Source: Strigops habroptila
Lineage: Eukaryota > Chordata > Aves > Psittaciformes > Psittacidae
Direction of reading: 5' to 3'
Assembly (NCBI RefSeq): GCF_004027225.2
Contig: NC_046358.1
Location: forward strand, 2,942,720 to 3,006,719
Length of the DNA: 64,000 nt
Shown: piece by piece, positions 52,901-64,000 of the stretch
How positions within the stretch are numbered: the stretch's first letter is position 1
How the letters are laid out: each line of letters starts with the position of its first letter
Translations under genes and position numbers: made by a program
Notes under the pieces: model-generated
What the model saw: only the letters and a program-made list of their open reading frames with translations
What the model was told of the DNA's origin: nothing
Databases searched by the model: none

Positions 52901-53337
52901 ATTAAATAAAATGTGTATGCATATAATTATGCATTTGCATCTCTAGTGGATATATGTAATTCCATAATACACAAATGCCTTCTATCCATTCCTCTCCCCT
53001 TTTATTAATGCTGTTCTCTTTGGCCTTTAAATCATTCCTGCTTACAGCTTGTGCTGTGGCACCCATTGCTGCACCAGAGGCAAAAGGTTTAGAGTGGCTC
53101 AGAAATCCAAGTTGCAGTGGAACTTCCTTTCATTTGTATTCATGATTACTTATCGGATGTTTGTTGTTTCCTAACCAGATGAAAGGAGGGGCCCTTTCCG
53201 TCCGAAGATGGCTTCGAGGACGAAGTCTTTACTGTTCTAAGCTGCTGACCTCCAGAGCAAAATCCCGCTATTTATTCCTCACCTACCTGGTTACACTACA
53301 TCTTGTTGTTTTTCTGTGCCTCACGGGTGTTCTCTGA
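13879..53337 (+). CDS. Giantin-family Golgi coiled-coil tether (GOLGB1 or paralogue)
   Basis: Twenty-nine coding exons, each with GT/AG ends and matching phases, encode about 4,868 residues (start ATG 13879, stop TGA 53335-53337). The product is almost entirely heptad-rich coiled coil. It carries giantin signatures: AEQL-type segments near the N-terminus (here [13 protein letters not shown]), two KLQAAL-I-R blocks (residues about 2533 and 3147), [13 protein letters not shown] (about 3625), and four copies of M(S/T/A)(S/A)LQ(D/N)DRD (about 3811, 4079, 4321, 4432). It ends in a 22-residue hydrophobic anchor finishing LCLTGVL, where human giantin ends LCFTGHL. Giantin is a tail-anchored protein of cis/medial Golgi rims that tethers vesicles and links cisternae; that role is inferred from the family. 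Human giantin is about 3,259 residues, so this protein is far longer. The flanking genes are also unlike those I recall for mammalian GOLGB1, so a paralogue is possible. Confidence 0.9.
14574..14717 (+). CDS. Giantin-like exon 2 (residues 16-63)
   Basis: Acceptor tctgcag ends at 14573 and donor gtaccc starts at 14718, phase 0 to 0. It contains [20 protein letters not shown], similar to the AEQLVVELKDI region of human giantin. A second AG at 14579-14580 would break the frame. Confidence 0.88.
15789..15935 (+). CDS. Giantin-like exon 3 (residues 64-112)
   Basis: Acceptor tttgtag ends at 15788 and donor gtaagt starts at 15936, 49 codons, phase 0. It reads [16 protein letters not shown] then NKAKVASL, aligning with the EERKAADNKIKKLKL segment of human giantin. 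Confidence 0.92.
17028..17150 (+). CDS. Giantin-like exon 4 (residues 113-153)
   Basis: Acceptor tttgcag ends at 17027 and donor gtggtg starts at 17151, 41 codons, phase 0. Coiled-coil segment ending in KNEELQKK. Confidence 0.88.
17741..17908 (+). CDS. Giantin-like exon 5 (residues 154-209)
   Basis: Acceptor ttttcag ends at 17740 and donor gtatat starts at 17909, 56 codons, phase 0. Lys/Glu-rich coiled coil ([13 protein letters not shown]). Confidence 0.88.
18246..18431 (+). CDS. Giantin-like exon 6 (residues 210-271)
   Basis: Acceptor ctaaag ends at 18245 and donor gtaagt starts at 18432, 62 codons, phase 0. Begins [16 protein letters not shown]. Confidence 0.88.
19908..20030 (+). CDS. Giantin-like exon 7 (residues 272-312)
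   Basis: Acceptor tttttag ends at 19907 and donor gtatgt starts at 20031, 41 codons, phase 0. Similar in position and pattern to the VVREKDARFETQVRLHEDEL part of human giantin. Confidence 0.88.
20198..20311 (+). CDS. Giantin-like exon 8 (residues 313-350)
   Basis: Acceptor ttgctag ends at 20197 and donor gtaaga starts at 20312, 38 codons, phase 0. It includes [13 protein letters not shown], matching GRAQVVDLLQQEL of human giantin. A CR1 copy begins only about 10 bp after the donor. Confidence 0.92.
20320..20835 (-). mobile_element. CR1 LINE 3' fragment
   Basis: Begins with the reverse complement of the CR1 terminus (gaatcacagaatcatagact) and runs through the lccaacctggccttgaac-type body (ccatccaacctggccttgaa) to about 20835. 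It sits immediately inside the intron after giantin-like exon 8. Confidence 0.93.
20836..22120 (+). other. Intron of giantin-like gene, remainder
   Basis: The rest of the intron between exons 8 and 9. I saw no further repeat family or exon. A T-rich tract precedes the acceptor at 22120. Confidence 0.7.
22121..22442 (+). CDS. Giantin-like exon 9 (residues 351-457)
   Basis: Acceptor tttccag ends at 22120 and donor gtatcc starts at 22443, leaving phase 1. Highly charged coiled coil with a repeated EKHE(L/T)E pattern (MMEKHELEM, then IQEKHETEL). Confidence 0.88.
22802..22911 (+). CDS. Giantin-like exon 10 (residues 458-494)
   Basis: Acceptor cttcttag ends at 22801 and donor gtatgt starts at 22912, phase 1 to 0. 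Contains [19 protein letters not shown]. Confidence 0.88.
23263..23380 (+). CDS. Giantin-like exon 11 (residues 495-533)
   Basis: Acceptor tcttttag ends at 23262 and donor gtaaaa starts at 23381, phase 0 to 1. Contains [20 protein letters not shown]. Confidence 0.88.
24104..24195 (+). CDS. Giantin-like exon 12 (residues 534-564)
   Basis: Acceptor tttttgtag ends at 24103 and donor gttaac starts at 24196, phase 1 to 0. Contains [19 protein letters not shown]. Confidence 0.88.
24196..25120 (+). other. Intron of giantin-like gene
   Basis: AT-rich intron of 925 bp. No exon or repeat family recognised. Confidence 0.7.
25121..25271 (+). CDS. Giantin-like exon 13 (residues 565-614)
   Basis: Acceptor cttgtgtag ends at 25120 and donor gtgaat starts at 25272, phase 0 to 1. 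Contains [20 protein letters not shown]. Confidence 0.88.
25310..25340 (+). repeat. TA/TG microsatellite
   Basis: Run of catatatatatatgtatgtg type dinucleotides just downstream of the exon 13 donor. Confidence 0.85.
26945..27003 (-). mobile_element. Short CR1-related fragment
   Basis: Reads agcatagaatcaactaggtt followed by ggaaaagacctttaagatca and a tccaacc end, the common start (reverse strand) of many avian CR1 copies. Only about 60 bp remain. Confidence 0.75.
29053..29162 (+). CDS. Giantin-like exon 14 (residues 615-651)
   Basis: Acceptor gatccag ends at 29052 and donor gtgggt starts at 29163, phase 1 to 0. Reads [20 protein letters not shown] onward, less regular coiled coil than its neighbours. 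The phase fit is good but the upstream pyrimidine tract is modest. Confidence 0.75.
29938..29973. repeat. Perfect 15-bp inverted repeat at CR1 boundary
   Basis: The arm tttaataacagaata at 29938-29952 is the exact reverse complement of 29959-29973, with a 6-nt loop. The CR1 sequence starts about 10 bp later. Confidence 0.88.
29985..30287 (+). mobile_element. CR1 LINE 3' fragment
   Basis: Starts near gagaggggctcttcaccagg and ends with ttctatgattctataat, the CR1 terminal signature. It ends 64 bp before the next giantin-like exon. Confidence 0.93.
30352..30475 (+). CDS. Giantin-like exon 15 (residues 652-692)
   Basis: Acceptor gtgcatag ends at 30351. Two donors in the same phase are possible: gttggt at 30443, or gtgtga at 30476. 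The longer form adds 11 codons, ending [12 protein letters not shown] once joined to the next exon. I chose the longer form because that peptide has no stop and looks unlike random sequence. Confidence 0.75.
30476..31294 (+). other. Intron of giantin-like gene
   Basis: Phase-1 intron of 819 bp. No repeat or exon recognised. Confidence 0.7.
31295..31425 (+). CDS. Giantin-like exon 16 (residues 693-736)
   Basis: Acceptor taagtag ends at 31294 and donor gtgagc starts at 31426, phase 1 to 0. Reads [20 protein letters not shown] onward, a strong coiled coil. Confidence 0.9.
31426..32940 (+). other. Intron region of giantin-like gene with possible microexon
   Basis: If the 48-bp microexon at 32203-32250 is skipped this is one 1.5-kb phase-0 intron. 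A short TG/TA to CA inverted microsatellite lies near 31806-31842. No transposon was recognised. Confidence 0.65.
32203..32250 (+). CDS. Candidate giantin-like microexon (16 codons)
   Basis: Flanked by acceptor caatacag (ends 32202) and donor gtgtgt (starts 32251), it keeps phase 0 on both sides and has no stop. It encodes [16 protein letters not shown]. It breaks the heptad pattern less than expected, but it has no family support that I can see, so it could be an alternative or spurious exon. Confidence 0.45.
32941..33050 (+). CDS. Giantin-like exon 18 (residues 753-788)
   Basis: Acceptor tgttgcag ends at 32940 and donor gtaaaa starts at 33051, phase 0 to 2. Contains [17 protein letters not shown] and [12 protein letters not shown]. 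Confidence 0.92.
33332..33500 (+). CDS. Giantin-like exon 19 (residues 789-845)
   Basis: Acceptor tttttag ends at 33331 and donor gtaagt starts at 33501, phase 2 to 0. Contains [20 protein letters not shown]. Confidence 0.92.
33501..33853 (+). other. Intron of giantin-like gene
   Basis: Short AT-rich intron of 353 bp. Nothing else recognised. Confidence 0.8.
33854..33958 (+). CDS. Giantin-like exon 20 (residues 846-880)
   Basis: Acceptor tactaag ends at 33853 and donor gtaact starts at 33959, 35 codons, phase 0. Ends in VATLKEK. Confidence 0.92.
34237..45063 (+). CDS. Giantin-like giant exon (10,827 bp; residues about 881-4489)
   Basis: One uninterrupted frame of 3,609 codons from acceptor tgtttag (ends 34236) to donor gtaagt (starts 45064), phase 0 to 0. 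It encodes the central rod: dense Leu/Glu/Lys/Gln heptads with almost no proline apart from short breaks near residues about 2700-2725 and 2790-2815. Recognised blocks are two KLQAAL-I-R motifs (nt about 39193 and 41035), [13 protein letters not shown] (42469), and four M-LQ-DRD motifs (43027, 43831, 44557, 44890). Between about 35450 and 37060 a weak unit with a K-x-EC core recurs, suggesting expansion by internal duplication. Its length alone exceeds the whole human giantin protein. Confidence 0.96.
45251..45308 (+). repeat. Short tandem duplication
   Basis: ttctgtaattggaattcta and ttctgtaattggaattctt are repeated about 30 bp apart, each followed by gcacta, in the intron after the giant exon. 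Confidence 0.88.
45366..45517 (+). CDS. Giantin-like exon 22 (residues 4490-4539)
   Basis: Acceptor aacatag ends at 45365 and donor gtataa starts at 45518, phase 0 to 2. Contains [19 protein letters not shown]. Confidence 0.92.
45518..47001 (+). other. Intron of giantin-like gene
   Basis: Phase-2 intron of 1,484 bp. No exon or repeat family recognised. Confidence 0.7.
47002..47161 (+). CDS. Giantin-like exon 23 (residues 4540-4593)
   Basis: Acceptor cgctcag ends at 47001 and donor gtaaac starts at 47162, phase 2 to 0. It opens [18 protein letters not shown] and has [15 protein letters not shown], aligning with the MEKSSWEIHERRM and ISDKDQQLSHLQNL region of human giantin. Confidence 0.92.
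47162..48502 (+). other. Intron of giantin-like gene
   Basis: AT-rich phase-0 intron of 1,341 bp. No element recognised. Confidence 0.7.
48503..48655 (+). CDS. Giantin-like exon 24 (residues 4594-4644)
   Basis: Acceptor ttttaag ends at 48502 and donor gtaact starts at 48656, 51 codons, phase 0. Contains [17 protein letters not shown], matching LKEIHQKELRIQQLNSN of human giantin. Confidence 0.93.
48656..49752 (+). other. Intron of giantin-like gene
   Basis: Phase-0 intron of 1,097 bp. Nothing recognised apart from a short TG run near 49056. Confidence 0.7.
49753..49920 (+). CDS. Giantin-like exon 25 (residues 4645-4700)
   Basis: Acceptor ctttcag ends at 49752 and donor gtaacc starts at 49921, 56 codons, phase 0. 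Contains [19 protein letters not shown], matching TSQSLRENQQHYGDLLNHC in human giantin. Confidence 0.93.
50049..50475 (-). mobile_element. CR1 LINE 3' fragment
   Basis: Starts with the reverse of the CR1 terminus (catagaatcgtagggtggtt) and continues through about 425 bp of the 3' region, in the intron after giantin-like exon 25. Confidence 0.93.
50847..50944 (+). CDS. Giantin-like exon 26 (residues 4701-4732)
   Basis: Acceptor ttctag ends at 50846 and donor gtcagg starts at 50945, phase 0 to 2. Contains [10 protein letters not shown], matching VAPGAPQEKN of human giantin. Confidence 0.92.
50945..51294 (+). other. Intron of giantin-like gene
   Basis: Phase-2 intron of 350 bp. Nothing else recognised. 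Confidence 0.8.
51295..51429 (+). CDS. Giantin-like exon 27 (residues 4733-4777)
   Basis: Acceptor gtcacag ends at 51294 and donor gtaaaa starts at 51430, phase 2 to 2. Contains [20 protein letters not shown], matching LEEERDQRVAAENALSVAEE of human giantin. Confidence 0.93.
51430..52265 (+). other. Intron of giantin-like gene
   Basis: Phase-2 intron of 836 bp. No element recognised. Confidence 0.7.
52266..52380 (+). CDS. Giantin-like exon 28 (residues 4778-4816)
   Basis: Acceptor ttttag ends at 52265 and donor gtaagt starts at 52381, phase 2 to 0. Contains [19 protein letters not shown], at the position of TQEQALLIDLTSNSCRRTR in human giantin, just before the anchor. Confidence 0.92.
52381..53178 (+). 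other. Last intron of giantin-like gene
   Basis: Phase-0 intron of 798 bp. No element recognised. Confidence 0.75.
53179..53337 (+). CDS. Giantin-like last coding exon with membrane anchor
   Basis: Acceptor aaccag ends at 53178 and the stop TGA is at 53335-53337. It encodes 52 residues: a basic stretch ([17 protein letters not shown]) followed by [22 protein letters not shown] to the end. A basic flank plus a single hydrophobic helix at the extreme C-terminus marks a tail-anchored protein with its coiled coil in the cytosol. Human giantin ends the same way (LCFTGHL). Confidence 0.95.
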   Translation: MKGGALSVRRWLRGRSLYCSKLLTSRAKSRYLFLTYLVTLHLVVFLCLTGVL

Positions 53338-54250
53338 GTACACTGCATTTTCTTGGGTAACTTATTTCCCTGTAGGTAATGGTGTGCCAATTCAAGATTA
53401 TAGACTTTTCACATGCTGCTGTTAAGCTATGCACTGGACACAGTTGTATATATTCTTGTTACACCACATGAATCTTGAGCTTCTAAAAAGAAATGTGTGT
53501 ATATCACAGTTGCTCCAAAGTTGACTTGAATCGCTCTTTAACGGTGGAATATTATATTTGCTAAGGAGAAAATATTTCCCTCTGCCCTATAAAGAAACAG
53601 CTGCATACAAGTTATTTAATATTGTTTGTGAGTACATAATGATTGATTCCTACTGAATGGGTTGTAAATGATATCTTTTCTATATAAATTTTATTTTAAG
53701 AGTTAAACTATAAATTTTAAAGGAATATTCAGCTATTACTGTTCACTGGCTTCTTGATTATAACAAGAAGTTTTATAGAGTGCAATAAAGGAAGAACTAC
53801 TGGATCTTTGATTTAATTTTTTTTGTTTGGGTGTTGTTTGGTTTGGGGGTTTATTTTTTAGCTGAAAATAAAAGAATTAAGAAGGTTGTTCTGTGGCTGT
53901 GCAGTTTGTAATGGCTATGGCAAGGTGTGCAGATATGTGTGTGGTAAGGAGGTAAGCCAGTGATTAAAGATTCAAAATTGAGATGACATGAAGAAATGTC
54001 TTCAACTTCTTATATTCCTTTACTGTTGGTTAAAGGTGCAATTTCTGTAATTTTTCTTGTGATTTTTTGTTTGCTTAAATTCACTTGAATTTTTTGTCTT
54101 AGTGGGTTTAGTTACTGCCTGTCTTTGGGGCAGAATGTTACTCAGCTGCTCAACACATGAAATTCAAGCTTATAAAGACAAAACCTTACATATTTTACAT
54201 GTTTGAGCCTCAAGATATGAATAAATAAAGGGTATATTTTCAACCAAGAG
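53338..54250 (+). other. 3' UTR of giantin-like gene and 3' flank
   Basis: Non-coding. Polyadenylation signals AATAAA occur at about 53784, 53867 and 54220. A T/G-rich stretch (about 53815-53860) follows the first, so cleavage near 53800-53890 is likely. Confidence 0.6.
53784..53789 (+). terminator. Likely poly(A) signal AATAAA
   Basis: First AATAAA after the giantin-like stop, about 450 bp downstream, followed within 30-70 bp by a T/G-rich stretch. Confidence 0.6.
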
Positions 54251-55424
54251 GCTGTAAGAAGCAGGATTTGCATTCAGTTTCTGTAGACACGTAATAGTGC
54301 GTTGCATATTAATACATCCATGTTTTGTTACAGTGTTCTCTGAAACTGCACAACTATTTCTCTCATTCAAAAAATAGCTTATTTGTGAAGACTATGGCCA
54401 CTGGAAACTGGAAGGTTGTTTTTAACCCCTGTATTGTTGTTTGCTGGCATTTCAGCTCTCACCTGTATAAAATGGAGATACAATCAGAACAAGCTGAGTC
54501 TAAGGGCATAGGCGTAAGTCACAAAAGGAGAGTACCTGTTTGGTTTCCAGTTTGCTGGACGAAAATCCTAAAAACCTTGTGGGAAAAGAAAAACCTAATG
54601 TTTATGGAAATAGAAGGATTCCATCAGTTTTACTAATGGGCACATTGACTTTGAATAGATACTAGTGAAGTGAGTTATCTGCCTAAGGTCCAAGGATTCT
54701 TGTGTGTGAGGTCTGAGCAGTCGCATGGCAGGTAGGAAAGAGGGATTGGTTGGCGTTTATGTTTGCAGAGTTAACATTTACCGAATTGTATCTGATGTTC
54801 TGTATCACTTGTTTTTGTCAGGTGTCATAGGAGATACTGCCAGGGGTAGTTACTACTGTAGGTAAATCCTGTGAATCTTGTTCTGTAGTATTTCTTAGTC
54901 TAGCAAAGTTCTGAATGTCTATATAAATCCAATCTATTCCAATATAACCGATGACCTTTTTTGTTGTAGAATGGTAATGGCTCCTCTCTTTTGAATGGCT
55001 GCTGATTCAGTCGCTGTTTTCAGCCATAGTGTCACCCAAGTCCTGAGATAAGTCAGCTATTTTCAGTCTTTGCGCCGCACAAACAAACACCAGGTACAGT
55101 TGAAACAGAAGTACTGTACATGTGAAGACTTCTCCCTTTCCAGCTTGAAGATGAGTGTTAACAGAATGATAATGAGCTATTCTTAGCTGATTGTGTTATA
55201 ACAAAGCAGAACGCTTTCCAGTGGCAACAGTGGACCTACACATCCTTCCAGTCTTACTCATCCACTGTGAGGGATTTTCATCTCGAGGGGAGAGAACAAC
55301 CCTCTGTCATGAGGCAGAGCAAGTTAGGGAGTGGGAAAGGATCCAGAGATATTAGAAATTCTGCCCTAATTTATCCAGGCCTTTATGCTGTCACCGTGAT
55401 AAGCACAAACTGAAGAAAAAGTTT
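54251..55424. other. Intergenic gap between giantin-like and actin genes
   Basis: No exon or repeat family recognised. The two genes are in the same orientation and only about 1.2-1.6 kb apart. Confidence 0.6.
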
Positions 55425-55507
55425 CCAAAAATGGCTTGACACGTGTAGATATTCTGTGAACTCCATTCCAGAAGCTGATATAAATGTCATGAAAGGTGAG
55501 ATCATTC
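55425..55507 (+). promoter_or_regulatory. Predicted muscle-actin promoter: CArG, MCAT, TATA
   Basis: A perfect CArG box (CCAAAAATGG, 55425-55434), an MCAT-type CATTCCA (55464-55470) and a TATA-like atataaat (about 55478-55485) lie in that order about 2.2 kb upstream of the actin start codon. CArG binds SRF and MCAT binds TEAD factors; both drive muscle actin genes. This is a prediction from motif order and spacing and no transcript evidence was available. Confidence 0.6.
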
Positions 55508-55547
55508 ATTTATGAGGAGGCTTTTACAAATCATCACCATTTCCTGG
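55508..55547 (+). other. Predicted non-coding first exon of actin gene
   Basis: The start is placed about 30 bp after the TATA motif. It ends at a strong donor (cctgg|gtaagtatt, GT at 55548). Its short length and an intron in the 5' UTR match the arrangement of vertebrate muscle actin genes. Confidence 0.5.
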
Positions 55548-57690
55548 GTAAGTATTGCCCTGAGAGTTTTCTTGTCTTACAGCTCAGGATTTTAATACTT
55601 TGCTTCACTTAGTCTGGGATGTTTTGAGGATTTACACATTTCTTCCTGGACTTGGATGCTGTTTTCCTCAAGCTTTGAAGGAATTCCAAAGGGTCTTCTG
55701 GTGTAAGGTAATTTGGATTTGACTGCATGGTTGCAGGGAAACATAGAGACATTTCTCATAGTTGGAAGGATCAGTAGAGTGTGGTCTCTCTGAAACCTGG
55801 AAGAACATTTCAGTGTTTGCTGTTGTCCTGGGAATATTATTTCTCACCATGGAGGATTAAACATCTCGGTCCTATCCAACCAAGGAGCGGTGCTGAGCTC
55901 ACAGAGCCTTGTAGCACTGCTCTGCTTTAAAATTCTCTACTAGTAAATTCTAGTATCACATCTGATGTAATTTCTGGTATATTTAAGAACTGAGTTTCCT
56001 TCTGGTTTACACTCGTGTGGTCACAGCCTCCATGCAGTGCTGTAATGTTGGATACTGCTGGTAAATGGTTGGTTTATTGCATTCTTAAAAGCCTTTTCCT
56101 GTGGGTTTTAGAACAAAATTACAAATCATGGCAACAGGAATCAATGTTCAAAAGTACTTATTACTAGAATTAGTGGTTAAACAGTCCTATGTTAAAGCTG
56201 TTAACAAATTTGTGTGACAAAATTACTGGGCTTCCTTATGTGAAAAAGAATCTTCCAGTCACAGCACATCAACAAGAATTAGAATTACTTTTCTTCTTTA
56301 AAATAATGTCATATTTTCAAATTACACTTCCATTTCACCTGCAAGTGTTGGGATCAGTCCTGTCACCCAGTCTTACTTTGTAAAGCATATGGGAAAGGGT
56401 TGAACAACAGGAACTTCATGCAGCTCAAACTTTAGAACCCTAAACTGTTCCTGCTTTGTATCTCCAGGGAGTTTGATATTCTTGTAGGATCCTCTGAAGA
56501 TCCTGAGATATTTTAAAGCCTGCAAACAGGACAGCATGAATTTGGTTGCAGGGCAGACCCTAATGCTGCTCTGCCACCATTTAGCCTGCCTGTGCATGTA
56601 GGGCTTAGGTGGAACTATAATGCCATCAGAAGTCAAACACCTTTTTGCATTAATAGCAAAAATGATGCTTAATACATTTTTTGCATTGTTAAAGACAAGA
56701 ACTTTGTTGGACAAGTGCTGTTTGACATTCCTTTCTGAAGTACCCTTCCTTACTGAGTAAAGTTGCCAGAGAAGGAAAGACAGAAAGCTTCCCTCTGCTC
56801 AACTGCCTAAAGAGGCAATGATACAGTCCTAAAAATAACCAAGAAATCTGAAGCAGGAGTCTTGGTGAGATTCAGGCCCTCCCTCAGTGGGAGTTTTGCC
56901 ATGAATTCCAATGAGTTCGGGACTTTGTCTGATGTGTTGGCCAACTGCTGAAGTTGAGTTGTTCCTGGGCTGCCTCTTGTCCTGTTTCCTAGAATAACAA
57001 CTTCGATAAAGTATTTACCGCTTACAAATATGGAATAGGTGCTGTAGTGAGCACTTCACATTACAGAGTAGCTGCCATTTAAAAACACACAGCAAATGAT
57101 TCCCTGAAACTTTTGATGGGGGTTATTTTTAGTTGTTTGTTTAAGATTGATTGATGGTGACCCCTGAAGAAAAAGGCAAATTGAAACATGCCACTGTGCT
57201 CTTTGAAGTAATAAATGTTTGGTGATTCTAATTTACCATCTAACTATGAACATTAGAACTGGTAGGTCCATATCATCAATTGATTTTTAACAAATGACAT
57301 TTCTAGAAGATAATTCAACCTTGGAAGAGATAGGGTTATGTTTGCTTAAGTCCAAGTAGAACTCAATGTGTATCCTCTAGCTGAACTTATCCCATGGTCA
57401 CGAGGCCAATTAGCAGAATATCATAGGACCCCTCGAGGCTAAAGAAGAGATTTCCCTTTTGGAAGCAAAAGCTGAATGTCCTGATTAATTTGCCTATTGA
57501 AGGTGAAATGTATGTGGACACTTAACATGGTTTGCAAGATTAGGGCTTTAGTGTAGCCTTTGCTGTTTAGGTTTATTCTTTTCCCAAACTATTCTTTTTA
57601 CAGCAGTTTGCTCTCTAAATGATAGAGGTGATTCTGTCCTATTCCCTTCCATTTGCTTCCTCCCCATCCCTCCAGATCACTGTCTTGCAG
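55548..57690 (+). other. Presumed intron 1 of actin gene
   Basis: 2.1-kb 5'-UTR intron ending at acceptor cttgcag (57690). No repeat family, exon or second perfect CArG box was seen. Confidence 0.5.
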
Positions 57691-62797
<5,107 letters not shown>

Positions 62798-64000
62798 GTA
62801 ATCTCTGAATCAGAGAATCACAGACTGGTTTGGGTTGGAAAGGATCTTAGGATCATCCAGTTCCACCCCCCTGCCACAGGCAGGGAAGCCTTCCACTAGA
62901 CTAAGTTGCTCAAGACCCCGTCCAGCCTGGTCTTGGACACTGCCAGGGATGGGGCATGCACAACATGCTGTGCCACAGGTCATTGCTGCATGGAAGCAGA
63001 TAAAATAGAAATAATCTGGGGTGTTCAACTTTCTTCTTAAGATGAGAGATAATCTCTTAGGGTTAGTGTGGGTTAGCACACTGACTTAAGCCACGATGAG
63101 AGAGCAAGAGTTTGCTGCCCATGCAATATCAGATTTCCAGATGTGCCTAAAATGGTTTGTAGCTGTGTGTGGCAGTGATATAAGAGGTAAGTTAAGACTT
63201 ACCTCTTAAAACTTGAAGTAATTTTTTTTGTTCACCAGGCTGTGTATGTTCAGTTCTGGAAGCGGGGAAGCTGGAGGCAAAGGTGGCTTCTGATGCAGAG
63301 TTTCAGTGTGAGATAACCCAGGAGTCTTATCAGTTGTTTTGAAGGAGTGATGAGTCATTGATGTATTTAAAAGTGAGGTTTGCAAGTGCTGTAACACAGG
63401 TTATGTACCAGCTGAATCACACTTCTGTGTGAGTTTTGGATCAATGATGCCTTTCATGTGCCTCCTTCAGGCTACCAGGAGTGCTCAACCTTTAGTAGCT
63501 CTACTCCTCAGCTCATTCTGTACCAGCTCCTGCTTTCTACCCTGAAGAATGTCACTTTATCAACACTTCTGCATCAGACAAAATGCTAGTTATTTTATCA
63601 GAAATGTGCTTTTTGGAGAAGATTTGAATAAAGATGTTTGAAGACCATCATGCAGATGACTTTGTGGAGCTCCCAGTTGGAGCACCCCTTCAGGGATCAG
63701 GGGAAAAGTGTTCAAAACCTGGAATGTTTGTGTTGGGAAAACGAGTTGTCTGAAGCATTCAAACTTAAATGATGCTTTGGTAAACGTTTCTGTCTGTGAC
63801 ATACTCAGTCTGATTTAGCAAACTCCAATCAGAACCAAAAGTCAGCCTCTGAAGTTTGTATATTTTCGAGCAGCCTTCAGGCCAAAAGTCCACATTATAA
63901 ATTCATCCAGTGATGTAACCAGAATAAATTGTGATTTAAATACAGATATAGGTATAAAATCACCTGGGAAAATCAGATGTGGCTCTGCACTTCCCTTTGT
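62798..64000 (+). other. Actin intron after codon 123, runs off the window
   Basis: No sequence matching the next actin exon (expected to begin IMFETF) was found before 64000. It contains one CR1 fragment at its 5' end. Confidence 0.75.
62808..62960 (-). mobile_element. CR1 LINE 3' fragment
   Basis: Begins with the reverse of the CR1 terminus (gaatcagagaatcacagact) about 10 bp after the actin donor, and ends after gacactgccagggatgggg. Confidence 0.92.

Overview
The window is vertebrate nuclear DNA, almost certainly from a bird. It is AT-rich and non-operonic. Its genes are split into short GT/AG exons separated by long introns, and its only abundant interspersed repeat is CR1, the dominant LINE of birds and other sauropsids (nine fragments recognised). 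No bacterial-type features, CRISPR arrays, rRNA or tRNA genes were seen.

Layout, all recognised genes on the + strand. (1) 1-3,290: the last two coding exons of a CD59/Ly6-type GPI-anchored protein (527-628 and 1744-1937), then a 3' UTR that holds a perfect 21-bp hairpin around an AATAAA. (2) 3,290-9,560: intergenic DNA with three CR1 fragments. (3) about 9,650-10,340: a CpG island, the likely promoter of the next gene. It may be bidirectional, because a plausible coding exon also lies on the - strand (9563-9991). (4) 13,866-53,900: a giantin-family gene (GOLGB1 or a paralogue). I rebuilt 29 coding exons with consistent splice phases. Together they encode about 4,868 residues of nearly uninterrupted coiled coil ending in one C-terminal membrane anchor. 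One internal exon (34237-45063) is 10,827 bp. (5) 55,425-64,000: the 5' part of a muscle-type actin gene, with a CArG/MCAT/TATA promoter, a non-coding first exon and the first three coding exons (123 codons). The rest of this gene lies beyond the window.

The genes are not an operon and probably act separately: a complement-regulator-like cell-surface protein, a Golgi tether and a contractile actin. The most interesting points are four. The giantin-like protein is about 50 percent longer than human giantin (about 3,259 residues, from memory) and differs from it at the N-terminus. Its neighbours are not those I recall for mammalian GOLGB1 (HCLS1, IQCB1). The actin combines a sarcomeric-like N-terminus with smooth-muscle residues and intron positions. 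A CD59-like gene sits at the same locus. Together these suggest a conserved block of paralogues that may be missing or unrecognised in mammals. That is inference and needs database comparison.
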